Source: Acidimicrobiia bacterium
GTDB taxonomy: Bacteria > Actinomycetota > Acidimicrobiia > Acidimicrobiales > Aldehydirespiratoraceae
Reading direction: 5' to 3'
DNA: 64,000 bases
NCBI GenBank assembly: GCA_022819505.1
Contig: JAJEHD010000010.1
Coordinates: 1-64,000 of the forward strand
Of the stretch, positions 41,762 to 52,634 are shown piece by piece (within the stretch, counting starts at the first letter, position 1; each line of letters begins with the position of its first letter). The position numbers were made by a program, and so were the translations under genes. Below the pieces are notes generated by a model that did not search any database, was not told where the DNA came from, and worked only from the letters and a program-made list of their open reading frames with translations.

Positions 41762-41808
41762 TACGAACTACCCCGCAACGGAGCGAAGCTGAACATCAGG
41801 AGCTATCC
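41750..41808. repeat. Tandem duplication of the ftsX start region
   Basis: The 24-nt block at 41750-41773 is repeated at 41785-41808 with 4 mismatches. Both contain GAAGCTGAACAT, the complement of ATGTTCAGCTTC. The unit spacing is 35 bp. The upstream copy gives the leader ORF. Confidence 0.8.
41761..41796 (-). CDS. Leader peptide upstream of ftsX
   Basis: An 11-codon ORF, MFSFAPLRGSS, with ATG 41796. Its TAA (41763-41761) shares its last A with the ATG of ftsX, so it could allow termination-reinitiation. It arose from the duplicated ftsX start. Whether it is translated is unknown. Confidence 0.4.
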   Translation of the reverse strand: MFSFAPLRGSS

Positions 41809-41814
41809 GGTTCG

Positions 41815-42492
41815 CTACTCGTAGACGCCTCGGGCCTGGTCGCGCACGACCATCCCCCGGTCGAGCTCCACCACCCGCTGCCGCATGCTGTCGACGATGC
41901 TGCTGTCGTGGGTGGCCATCACCACTGTCGTGCCGATCTCGTTGATCCGCTCCAGCAGACGCATGATCCCCACCGAGGTGGTGGGGTCGAGGTTCCCGGT
42001 GGGCTCGTCGGCCAGCAGGATCATGGGCCGGTTGATGAAGGCCCGGGCGATCGAGACCCGCTGCTGCTCGCCCCCGGAGAGCTCGTGCGGGAACCGGTCG
42101 ATCTTGCGGGACAGCCCGACCAGCTCCAGGATGGCGGGCACCTGGCGCTTGATGACGTGGGGACCCTTGCCGATCGCCTCCAGGGCGAAGGCGACATTCT
42201 CGGCCACCGTCTTCTTCTGCAGCAGCTTGTAGTCCTGGAACACGTAGCCGATGTTGCGGCGCAGGTAGGGCACCCTCCAGGAGCTGAGCCCGCCGATGTC
42301 TCGCCCGGCCACGAATATCCGGCCGTGCTCGGGCACCTCCTCACGGTTCAGCAGCCGGATGAATGTCGACTTGCCCGACCCCGAGGGGCCCACCAGGAAG
42401 ACGAACTCGCCCTTGCCGATGTCTATGGTCACGTCGCGCAGAGCCACCACGTCGCCCTTGAACACCTTGGTGACCTTCTCCATCTTGATCAC
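41815..42492 (-). CDS. ftsE: Cell-division ATPase FtsE
   Basis: A 225-residue ABC ATPase with Walker [10 protein letters not shown] (about 37-45), Q-loop YVFQDYKLL, signature [14 protein letters not shown] and Walker [12 protein letters not shown], as in FtsE. The partner FtsX is 53 bp downstream. GTG 42492 overlaps the prfB stop as GTGA; ATG 42483 is possible. Acts at the divisome, coupling ATP hydrolysis to wall hydrolysis. Confidence 0.95.
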   Translation of the reverse strand: MIKMEKVTKVFKGDVVALRDVTIDIGKGEFVFLVGPSGSGKSTFIRLLNREEVPEHGRIFVAGRDIGGLSSWRVPYLRRNIGYVFQDYKLLQKKTVAENVAFALEAIGKGPHVIKRQVPAILELVGLSRKIDRFPHELSGGEQQRVSIARAFINRPMILLADEPTGNLDPTTSVGIMRLLERINEIGTTVVMATHDSSIVDSMRQRVVELDRGMVVRDQARGVYE

Positions 42493-43673
42493 TCGGAAAC
42501 ACCTCCGACGACGGGGCCTCCCATGGGGCCCCGCTCGGCGACAGTACCAGCCCCCTCCGCCGGTTCAGCGGCACCCGAGGCCCGGCTCCAGCGCAGCCAG
42601 GACTCCATGAACGGATCCAGGTCGCCGCCCAGGACCGCGTCCACGTTGGGGGTCTCGTGGCGGGTCCGCTGATCCCTGACCATCTGGTAGGGCTGCATCA
42701 CGTAGCTGCGGATCTGGCTGCCGAAGCCCACCTTGCGCTGCTCGCCCTTGATGCCGGCGATCTCGTCGGAGCGTCGCTTGCGCTCCAGGCTGATCAGCTT
42801 GCCGGCCAGCATCTGCATGGCCCGCTCCTTGTTCTGGTGCTGGCTGCGCTCGTTCTGGCAGCTGGTCACGATCCCGGTGGGCAGGTGGGTTATCCGCACC
42901 GCCGAGTCGGTCACGTTAACGTGCTGGCCCCCCGCGCCCGAGGAGCGGTAGGTGTCGACCCGCAGGTCCTTCTCGTCGATGACCAGCTCGTCGGACACGT
43001 CCTCGAAGAACGGGGCCACGTCCACCGCAGTGAAGGCCGTCTGGCGCTTGCCCTCGTTGTTGAACGGGGAGATCCGCACCAGACGGTGGACGCCGTGCTC
43101 GGATCGCATCCAGCCGTAGGCGCCGCGGCCCTTCACCAGGAAGTCCACGCTGGAGTACCCGGCCTCGGTGCCCTCCGACAGCGCGGTGACCTCCAAGTCG
43201 AAGCCGCGCCGCTCGGCCCAGCGGCGGTACATCCTCAGCAGCATCTCGGCCCAGTCCTGCGAGTCGGTGCCGCCCTCGCCCGACTTGATCTGGCACACCG
43301 CGTCGCGCTCGTCGAACTCGCCGGTAAACAGCGAGCGCACCTCCAGCTCGTCGAAACGGGCCCCTATGCCGGCCACCAGCCGGGAGATCTCGGCCTCCTC
43401 TGAGTCGTCGCCCTCCTCCACCGCCAACTGGTTGAGCGTCTCGGCGTCGGAGATCTCGGCCGCGAGGCGGTCGAATCTGGCCAGGTCCTCGTTGATGGAC
43501 GCCAGCTCGGAGGTGACGGCCCGGGCCCGCTCGGGCACCTCCCACAGGTCCGGCCGGGACGACTCGGCCTCCAGTTGGGGGCGCCGGGCCCGCAGCGCCT
43601 CCACCCGCAGATAGACCTCGGCCTCCTTGAGGCGGCCGCGCAGCCGGCGCAGATCATCGGAGAAGTCGTGCAC
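42489..43673 (-). CDS. prfB: Peptide chain release factor 2
   Basis: A 394-residue RF2 with the GGQ catalytic motif in [18 protein letters not shown] and the SPF codon-recognition motif in [10 protein letters not shown]. The reading frame is continuous from GTG 43673, so there is no programmed frameshift at the N-terminus, unlike in E. coli. The start follows secA by 12 bp. Acts in UGA/UAA termination, which makes it a competitor of selenocysteine insertion at the UGA at 27593. Confidence 0.95.
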   Translation of the reverse strand: MHDFSDDLRRLRGRLKEAEVYLRVEALRARRPQLEAESSRPDLWEVPERARAVTSELASINEDLARFDRLAAEISDAETLNQLAVEEGDDSEEAEISRLVAGIGARFDELEVRSLFTGEFDERDAVCQIKSGEGGTDSQDWAEMLLRMYRRWAERRGFDLEVTALSEGTEAGYSSVDFLVKGRGAYGWMRSEHGVHRLVRISPFNNEGKRQTAFTAVDVAPFFEDVSDELVIDEKDLRVDTYRSSGAGGQHVNVTDSAVRITHLPTGIVTSCQNERSQHQNKERAMQMLAGKLISLERKRRSDEIAGIKGEQRKVGFGSQIRSYVMQPYQMVRDQRTRHETPNVDAVLGGDLDPFMESWLRWSRASGAAEPAEGAGTVAERGPMGGPVVGGVSE

Positions 43674-43685
43674 GGGTAGCCGCCT

Positions 43686-46376
<2,691 letters not shown>

Positions 46377-46392
46377 CGACCCGGACCCCGGT

Positions 46393-46555
46393 GCTCGGCC
46401 TCTCAGAGGCCCTGTGGAGAGGTGCAAGCCCGTCGCGTTGCGACGGTGTCACTCCCGCTCTTGTTCGCTTCGCTCACGGGCCGCTCGGGCCACGGCCTCG
46501 CTGTGCGCCTCACTCCATGCCTCATCCGTCGCCGCCTATCCGCTCGGCCTCTCAG
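46393..46555. repeat. Repeated 14-mer flanking the hpf-secA gap
   Basis: GCTCGGCCTCTCAG occurs at 46393-46406 and 46542-46555, 149 bp apart in direct orientation. The first copy is part of a 7-bp dyad GGCCTCT/AGAGGCC (46397-46411). The gap between hpf and secA has nothing else of note. Confidence 0.5.
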
Positions 46556-47124
46556 CCGGCCTCGTCGATGAGGCCCACCGCTCCGTCGTCACGGCGGTAC
46601 ACGACGGCGGAGCGCCCGGTGGTCGAGTTGATGAAGAAGAAGAAGCCGTGGCCCATCAGATCCATCTTCAGCGCGGCCTCCGCCGGTGTGAGCGGGCCGA
46701 GGTGGAAGCGCTTGGTCTTGACGATCTGCAGTTCCGGCTCGTCGTCGGCGTCGTTGACCGTGTCCGGGATCGGCTCGGACCCGGGCGCGGCGCCGGTCCG
46801 GATGGTGTCGCCGCGGCCGCGGTGGCGGTTCTGGAGCTTGGTCCGCAGCTTGCGGATCTGGCGCTCCAGCTTGGCCTCGGCCAGGTCGACGGCGGTGAAG
46901 GCATCGGGGGCGTTGACCTTGCAGCGCAGATGGTGGCCGTGCCCGGTGAGAGTCACCTCGCAGGTCTCCCGGTCGACGATGCGGGGATTGCGGGCCTCGT
47001 CGAAGTGGACCTCGGCGGTGTCGAGGTGGTCGAGGTAGCGGTCGAGCTGCCCGATCTTGGCTCTCACGGCCTCCTCGAGGCCCGGTGTGATGTCCTTGTG
47101 GCGGCTGCTGATGGAGATCTCCAC
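46552..47124 (-). CDS. hpf: Long-form ribosome hibernation promoting factor
   Basis: A 190-residue HPF: an N-terminal ribosome-binding domain (SISSRHKDITPGLEEAVRAK ... GHGHHLRCKVNA ... DLAEAKLERQIRKLRTKL) and a C-terminal dimerisation domain (KRFHLGPLTPAEAALKMDLMGHGFFFFINSTTG). Two such subunits form 100S ribosomes in stationary phase. GTG 47124 with AGAGG upstream is the preferred start; a TTG at 47130 is possible. It precedes secA, as in many Gram-positive bacteria. Confidence 0.93.
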   Translation of the reverse strand: MEISISSRHKDITPGLEEAVRAKIGQLDRYLDHLDTAEVHFDEARNPRIVDRETCEVTLTGHGHHLRCKVNAPDAFTAVDLAEAKLERQIRKLRTKLQNRHRGRGDTIRTGAAPGSEPIPDTVNDADDEPELQIVKTKRFHLGPLTPAEAALKMDLMGHGFFFFINSTTGRSAVVYRRDDGAVGLIDEAG

Positions 47125-47163
47125 GTCCAACCTCTCTGGAGTCGATTCAACGTCGATGCGCCC

Positions 47164-47736
47164 TCATGGTATTGGTAGCGCAACGGGCTGGCGCGGTGCC
47201 GCGGGCGCCATTGTGGCCACCGCGGCCACCACAGCGGTGGCGCCGCCAGCCCGGAGCGCCGCAGCCGCCACCCGCAGCGTCGATCCGGTGGTGCACACGT
47301 CGTCTACGACCAGCACCGAGCCCCGTAGCCGGCCCGGCCGGGCGGCCAGTCCGGGGCCGGCCAGACGACCGGCGCGGGTGCGCGCCGTCTGGGGCTCGTC
47401 GTCGAGCCGGCGCAGCAGCCGGCCGGCCCGCAGACCCAGCCGTCGAGCCAGGGCCCGGGCCAGCAGTTCGGCAGGATCGAAGCCCCGCTGGCGCCGGCGC
47501 GTCGGGCTGCAGGGAATCCATGTGACCATGCTCGCCGCCGGCGCGGCGGGAATGATCGACGCCATCCGGTCCGCGATCGGGGTCACCGCGGCGGTGATCC
47601 GGCCGTACTTCAGCGCCCGCACCAACTCGGCCGCCGCACCCTCATGGCACCAGCCGGCCCACACCTCGTCCACGCCCTCAATCAAGCGACCCTCCACGAG
47701 CCGCACGATACAGCTCGATATGAAATAGTCCAACAA
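47164..47736 (-). CDS. comF: ComF-family phosphoribosyltransferase-like protein
   Basis: A 190-residue protein with the PRPP-binding motif VLVVDDVCTTGSTL and the upstream ComF blocks LVRALKYGRIT and PTRRRQRGFDPAELLARALA. The N-terminal zinc-finger of full ComF is absent, so it is the short form. The natural start is unclear, because TTG 47736 is the first in frame and several GTG codons follow. It may support DNA uptake or be a free phosphoribosyltransferase. Confidence 0.85.
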   Translation of the reverse strand: MLDYFISSCIVRLVEGRLIEGVDEVWAGWCHEGAAAELVRALKYGRITAAVTPIADRMASIIPAAPAASMVTWIPCSPTRRRQRGFDPAELLARALARRLGLRAGRLLRRLDDEPQTARTRAGRLAGPGLAARPGRLRGSVLVVDDVCTTGSTLRVAAAALRAGGATAVVAAVATMAPAAPRQPVALPIP

Positions 47737-47752
47737 TCAATGAAGATTGTTG
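47731..47752. repeat. 8-bp inverted repeat
   Basis: CAACAATC and GATTGTTG around a 6-base loop, between comF and the first epimerase. It could end the epimerase transcript; no T-run. Confidence 0.5.
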
Positions 47753-47764
47753 TGGCTGAGTGAT

Positions 47765-48781
47765 CTAGGGCACCGCTCCGGCCTGGTCAGCGGTCACGTG
47801 GCCCTCGTCGCGCATCCAGGCGATGGAGTCGGCCAGCGTCTCGGCCGCGGAGCGCAGGGTGATGCCGGTGTCCTCCTCGGTGAAGGAGTTGTCGCCGGCG
47901 CAGGTGTTGTACATGTACTCGGTGCCCTCGGAGGTGAGGATCAGGTCGCGGCCGAACCGGCGGGCCAGGTCGCCCAGCCGCCCCCAAGCCACGAACGCAG
48001 CCTTGGGCATGGCCACCGACTTGAGGTCCCGGCCCGTCACCTCGCACAGCACCGACAGCAACTCGTCGGCGGTCACGTGGTGGCCGAACATCACGTAGCG
48101 CTTGGGGCCGCGGCCGGCCTCCAGGGACAGCGCGATCACCGCCGCTATGTCGCGCACGTCGACCAGGTTCATCGTGTAGCCCGATGAGCGCATGAAGGGT
48201 TTGGTCAGCCACAGCTTGAGCGGCTCGAACTGGGTCGACTCGTTGTAGTCGCCCGGGCCGACCACCCCGCCGGGGTAGATGATGACCACGCCGTGGCCCT
48301 CGGACTGGTACCGCCGGGCCAGCTGCTCGCACTCGGCCTTGGACCGCGCGTACGGCATCCGAGAGTCGCCGATGGGATGGTCGGAGGTCACGGGGTCGGT
48401 CCGGAACGGGAACAGGGCTGCCGCGCTGGACACATGCACGATCGGGTCGCAACCGGCGTCGGCGGCGGCGCCCAGTACGTTGAGGGCGCCCGCGAAGTTG
48501 CTGGCCTCGATGTCGGCCTGGGAGCTGGGGTCGGTGCCCACCACCGCGGCGGCGTGCACCACCGCCTCGCAGCCCTCCAGCGCGGCGACGACGGTGCCGG
48601 CGTCGGCGATGTCGCCCTGGACCGTCTCCAGCTCCTCCAGGTCAACCCCGACCCGGGCGGTCACGGTGTCGAGCTTGGCCGGGGTCCGCACCAGTGCCCG
48701 CACGGCGTGGCCGGCGTCCTGGAGGGCCTTGGCCGCGTGGGACCCCACGAAGCCGGTCGCGCCGGTTACCAGAACTCTCAT
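47765..48781 (-). CDS. NAD-dependent epimerase/dehydratase (paralogue A)
   Basis: A 338-residue extended SDR protein. It has the NAD-binding TGATGFVGSHAAKALQ, VVHAAAVVG, the SSAAALFPF segment and the YARSK catalytic pair. It is very similar over its full length to the next gene (paralogue B), including identical stretches such as MRVLVTGATGFVGSHAAKAL and the AGDNS region. Both end in an H-V-T-A-x-Q-A-G-A-V-P tail. It may be a nucleoside-diphosphate-sugar or ketone/aldehyde-modifying enzyme; the substrate is unknown. Confidence 0.88.
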   Translation of the reverse strand: MRVLVTGATGFVGSHAAKALQDAGHAVRALVRTPAKLDTVTARVGVDLEELETVQGDIADAGTVVAALEGCEAVVHAAAVVGTDPSSQADIEASNFAGALNVLGAAADAGCDPIVHVSSAAALFPFRTDPVTSDHPIGDSRMPYARSKAECEQLARRYQSEGHGVVIIYPGGVVGPGDYNESTQFEPLKLWLTKPFMRSSGYTMNLVDVRDIAAVIALSLEAGRGPKRYVMFGHHVTADELLSVLCEVTGRDLKSVAMPKAAFVAWGRLGDLARRFGRDLILTSEGTEYMYNTCAGDNSFTEEDTGITLRSAAETLADSIAWMRDEGHVTADQAGAVP

Positions 48782-48816
48782 GGTGTCTGCCTCCCCCAGG
48801 TGGCGTCTCCGCGAGC

Positions 48817-49830
48817 CTACGGCACCGCGCCGGCTTGGGCCGCGGTGACGTGGCCCTCGTCGCGCATCCAGACGATGGTGTCGGCCAGCGACTCGGCGAA
48901 CGGGCGCAGGGTGACGCCGGTGTCGTGCTCGGTGGCGGAGTTGTCGCCGGCCCGGTAGTTGAACATGTAGGCCACGGCCTCGGTGGTGAGCACAAGGTCT
49001 CGGCCGAACCGGTGGCCGAGGTCGCCGATGCGGCCCCATGCCGAGAACACGGCCCGTGGCATCGGAACCGACCGCAGGTCGCGGCCGGTCACCGCCCGCA
49101 GCTCCGACAGCAACTCGTCGGCGGCGAGGTGGTGGCCGAACATCAGGTAGCGCCTCGGCCCGCGGCCGGCCTCGATGGACGCCGCGATGACCGCCGCCAC
49201 GTCGCGCACGTCGACCATGGTCATGGTGTAGCTCGACCGGGGAATGGGCTTGGTGAGCCACAGCTTCATCGGCTGGAGCTGGACCGACTGGTTGTAGTCG
49301 CCGGGGCCGATGACCAGGGCGGGATAGACGATGACCACGCCGTGGCCCTGGGCCTGGTAGCGCCGGGCCAGGTGCTCGCTCTGCGCCTTGGACCGCGCGT
49401 AGGCCTGGCGGGCGGTGCCGACCGGATGGTCGACGGTCACCGGATCGGTCCTGAACGGGAACAGGGCCTCGCCGGTGGAGACGTGCACCACCGGGTCGCA
49501 GCCGGCGGCGACCGCGGCGCCGAGCACGTTCTGCGCGCCCGCGAGGTTGGTCCCGGACACCTCGGCTTCGGCGGTCGGGTCGATGCTCACCACCGCGGCG
49601 GCGTGGACGACCGCGTCGCAGCCGTCGACGGCGGCCTCGACCGCGACGGCGTCGCGGATGTCGCCCTGCACCGTCTCCACCAGCGAGAGGTCGACCCCCA
49701 CCCGGGCCGTCACCGTCTCGAGCTTGGCCGGAGTCCGCACCAGGGCCCTCACGGTGTGGCCGTCGTCCTGGAGGGCCTTGGCCGCGTGGGACCCCACGAA
49801 GCCGGTCGCGCCGGTGACCAGGACCCTCAT
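48817..49830 (-). CDS. NAD-dependent epimerase/dehydratase (paralogue B)
   Basis: A 337-residue protein, the tandem copy of paralogue A. It keeps TGATGFVGSHAAKALQ, VVHAAAVVS and YARSKAQ with the catalytic Tyr and Lys. It diverges mainly in the central substrate-facing part, where paralogue A has SSGYTMN and this copy SSYTMT. The two genes are only 35 bp apart and on one strand, so this is a recent duplication. Start ATG 49830. Confidence 0.88.
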   Translation of the reverse strand: MRVLVTGATGFVGSHAAKALQDDGHTVRALVRTPAKLETVTARVGVDLSLVETVQGDIRDAVAVEAAVDGCDAVVHAAAVVSIDPTAEAEVSGTNLAGAQNVLGAAVAAGCDPVVHVSTGEALFPFRTDPVTVDHPVGTARQAYARSKAQSEHLARRYQAQGHGVVIVYPALVIGPGDYNQSVQLQPMKLWLTKPIPRSSYTMTMVDVRDVAAVIAASIEAGRGPRRYLMFGHHLAADELLSELRAVTGRDLRSVPMPRAVFSAWGRIGDLGHRFGRDLVLTTEAVAYMFNYRAGDNSATEHDTGVTLRPFAESLADTIVWMRDEGHVTAAQAGAVP

Positions 49831-49957
49831 CGCCGGACCCTCACCGCCGGAATCTCGGTGCGATTCTTGTGGGTATACGACACGTTTCTCTCCCGAGATT
49901 CCTTGGAGCCAGGCGCCCAGGGTTTGCGGACGGCCCGCTAGGGGCCGAGGGGCCGGC

Positions 49958-50854
49958 TCATTCCCCGGCCTCCAGCAGGGCTGAGGCCAGGGAGGCGGCG
50001 CTCCCCGGGGTGCGCCGGGCCTCGATGTCACGGTGGCGGGCCGCGACGGCTGTATCGAAGTCGCGGTCGGTGAAGAGCCAGAAGTCCCCGCCGCGGATGG
50101 CCCGCACCACCATGTCGGCCACCGCCGGCGGCGGTAGGGCCTGGGCGTACAGATCGCGTATCGCGGCCCGGGTCTCGGACTCCTCGTCCTCGGCGACCAG
50201 GTCGGAGTCCCACGTCCCGACCACGCCCGGACGGTCCCGCAGGCTCTCGGGCCGGTTGCGCTCGGAGTCCAGGATGTTGGTGGACACCAGCCCGGGGCAC
50301 AGGCAGGTGACGCCCACCCCGGTCTGCTCGGCGAGCATCTCGGCCTGCAGCGTCTCGCTGAGGGCCACCACCCCGTGCTTGGAGACGTTGTAGGGGCCGA
50401 TCCCGGCCGAGGTGATGTGGCCCAGCACCGAGGCGGTGTTGACGATGTGGCCCGAGCCCCGCTCGATCATGGCGCCGAGGAAGGCCCGGCATCCGTGGAT
50501 CACCCCCCACAGGTTCACTCCCAGGCACCACTCCCACGACTTGAGGGAGAGTTCCGAAACCGGGCCGGTGGCGGCCACGCCGGCGTTGTTGCACAGCACG
50601 TCGGCCGGGCCGTAGGCGTCGTTGCAGGCGTCGCGCAGCGCCTCGACCGACGGCCACTGCGACACGTCGCAGACGACCGCGATGGCCTCGCCGCCCGCGT
50701 CGCGGATGGACTGCACCGTCTCGTCGAGGGGCGGCTCCTCGACATCGGCCACCACCACCCGCATGGACTCGGCCGCGAAGCGCTCGGCCATCCCCCTTCC
50801 GATGCCGCTGGCCCCGCCGGTGACCACCGCCACCCGGCCGGCTAGGTCCTTCAC
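49958..50854 (-). CDS. SDR-family oxidoreductase
   Basis: A 298-residue classical SDR: VVTGGASGIGRGMAERFAAE, LCNNAGV, the catalytic NTASV serine, YNVSKHG with Tyr and Lys, and CPGLVSTNI. It is coupled to the upstream LLM gene by a GTGA overlap (50851-50854), which sets the GTG 50854 start; the upstream in-frame extension is thus not used. The pair LLM-SDR may modify one compound in sequence. The substrate is unknown. Confidence 0.9.
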   Translation of the reverse strand: MKDLAGRVAVVTGGASGIGRGMAERFAAESMRVVVADVEEPPLDETVQSIRDAGGEAIAVVCDVSQWPSVEALRDACNDAYGPADVLCNNAGVAATGPVSELSLKSWEWCLGVNLWGVIHGCRAFLGAMIERGSGHIVNTASVLGHITSAGIGPYNVSKHGVVALSETLQAEMLAEQTGVGVTCLCPGLVSTNILDSERNRPESLRDRPGVVGTWDSDLVAEDEESETRAAIRDLYAQALPPPAVADMVVRAIRGGDFWLFTDRDFDTAVAARHRDIEARRTPGSAASLASALLEAGE

Positions 50855-51717
50855 GGCGCGAGGGCGGTCAGGGCGTCGTAGTCGATGGCGCCGACGCCGG
50901 CGGAAGGGTGCAGCACCTGGATGCAGACCTGGGTGGCGCCCGCGTCGGCGTGCTCGGCCAGCCGGCGCTCGATGGTGTCGACATCGCCCCAGGCCACCAT
51001 GGCGTCCACGAAGCGGTCCGAGAGGCCGTCGATGTCGTCGTCGTCGAAGCCGAGACGGTTCCAGCACGCCCGGTAGCCGGGGGCCCGGGTGTAGAACTTC
51101 ATGACGTTGCCGCCGGTGGCCCGGGCCTGGGAGGCGTCGGTGGTGAGCATCACCTTCTGCTCCACGCACAGTTGCGGGCCGGCGCCCATCACCGAGCGGG
51201 CGAACGCGGTGTGCTCCGGTGTGGTGTTGTAGGGGTGGGCGCCGTCAGTGCGCTCCGCCGCGAGTTCGAGCATCCGGGGGCCGAGGGCGGCCAGCACCAC
51301 CGGAACCGGCGCCGGCGGCTGCACCGAGCTGTAGCGGGCCGCGTCCATAGCGTCGAGGTAGGACTGCATGAACGACAGCGGCTTGTCGTAGGGGATGCCC
51401 CGTATCTTGTTGACGATCACCGGGCTCGACACGCCGAGGCCCAGCGTGAACCGGCCGCCGGTCTGCTCGGCCACGGTGTAGGCCCCCTGCTTCATCACGC
51501 CGGCGTGCCGGTTGTAGACGTTGGCGATGCCGCTGGCCAGCTCGAGCGTGGACGTGACCGCCCCCAGGTGCGCGAGCTGTGCGAAGGGATCGCGCCCGAG
51601 GGTCTCTGCCACCCAGAGACGCGAGTATCCGAGCTCTTCGAGTCTCCTGGCGAAGTACGCCACATCGCCCCCGTCGAGTGCGTCGGGCATCGCCCAGCAA
51701 CCCCGTTCAACCGCCAT
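50851..51717 (-). CDS. LLM-class F420-dependent oxidoreductase
   Basis: A 288-residue luciferase-like protein of the F420-dependent class: ARRLEELGYSRLWVAETLGRDPF, LELASGIANVYNRHAGVMKQGAYTVAEQTGGRF and LGLGVSSPVIV. Its short length and TIGR03620-like layout point to actinobacterial F420 enzymes. It overlaps the SDR by GTGA. No ribosome-binding site is strong before ATG 51717. Confidence 0.88.
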   Translation of the reverse strand: MAVERGCWAMPDALDGGDVAYFARRLEELGYSRLWVAETLGRDPFAQLAHLGAVTSTLELASGIANVYNRHAGVMKQGAYTVAEQTGGRFTLGLGVSSPVIVNKIRGIPYDKPLSFMQSYLDAMDAARYSSVQPPAPVPVVLAALGPRMLELAAERTDGAHPYNTTPEHTAFARSVMGAGPQLCVEQKVMLTTDASQARATGGNVMKFYTRAPGYRACWNRLGFDDDDIDGLSDRFVDAMVAWGDVDTIERRLAEHADAGATQVCIQVLHPSAGVGAIDYDALTALAP

Positions 51718-51795
51718 CTGTTTTCCCTTCGGCCGGATCGCGGCCCCACCGTACCGGCGGTTGGCGTCTGCATCGTCCGCAGCACCGGCTGCGTC

Positions 51796-52145
<350 letters not shown>

Positions 52146-52149
<4 letters not shown>

Positions 52150-52565
52150 GGGCACTCCCGATAGCCGGGGTGCCGGTCATGCACCCGCTCGAGCATCTCG
52201 AGATACTCAGGTTCGGCGGCGATCGATAGCGGGCTGGGCTGTTGGCCGGGGTAGCCGATCAGCCGACGCACGTCGTCGCTGAGGAAATAGGCGCCCACGA
52301 CGGTCGTTGACAGGACGGCGAAGTCGTCGGGGCGGTGCTCCGACAGACCTTGCACGAAGGCGTCCGGATCGTCCGCTGCCGCCTCGTCGAGCAGAGCCCT
52401 CAGCGGCTCGGCCAGGACCGGAGCGGCCTCCAGGCATCGGTCCAGAAGGCCGGCCGCCACCCCGACCGTCGAGGCGGCCGGCATGCCGAGTCCCTCGGCG
52501 ACGAGGATGTCGGCGAGCAGTGCGAACGTCGCACGTTGGGGCGGCGTCGGCCCGGAGTCGCTCAT
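52146..52565 (-). CDS. Small partner of the GMC oxidoreductase
   Basis: A 139-residue helical, acidic protein (ATFALLADILVAEGLGMP; VVGAYFLSDDVRRLIGYPGQ). Such proteins accompany GMC oxidoreductases, like the small subunit of gluconate 2-dehydrogenase, and may assist export, folding or membrane attachment. The start is ATG 52565 with AGGAGG 8 bases upstream; this AGGAGG is part of a duplicated block from the end of the GMC gene. No signal peptide is seen. Confidence 0.65.
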
Positions 52566-52572
52566 AGAGACA

Positions 52573-52634
52573 CCTCCTGCGAGGCCCGCGCCCCGATCAC
52601 GCCCCAACCTCCTGCGAGGCCCGCGTCTCGATCA
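52573..52634. repeat. Short tandem duplication at the end of the GMC gene
   Basis: The 27-base block at 52608-52634 (inside the GMC gene) is repeated at 52573-52599 with 2 mismatches, a 35-bp period. On the minus strand both contain GCAGGAGGT; the downstream copy gives the AGGAGG ribosome-binding site of the small partner gene. Confidence 0.85.

Noticed and set aside
43600..43673. Programmed frameshift in prfB
   Set aside because: The frame is continuous from GTG 43673 with no CTTTGA slip site, as in other actinobacteria.
47765..49261. 498-residue fused ORF covering both epimerase paralogues
   Set aside because: The extension reads out of frame through paralogue B; the real start is ATG 48781.
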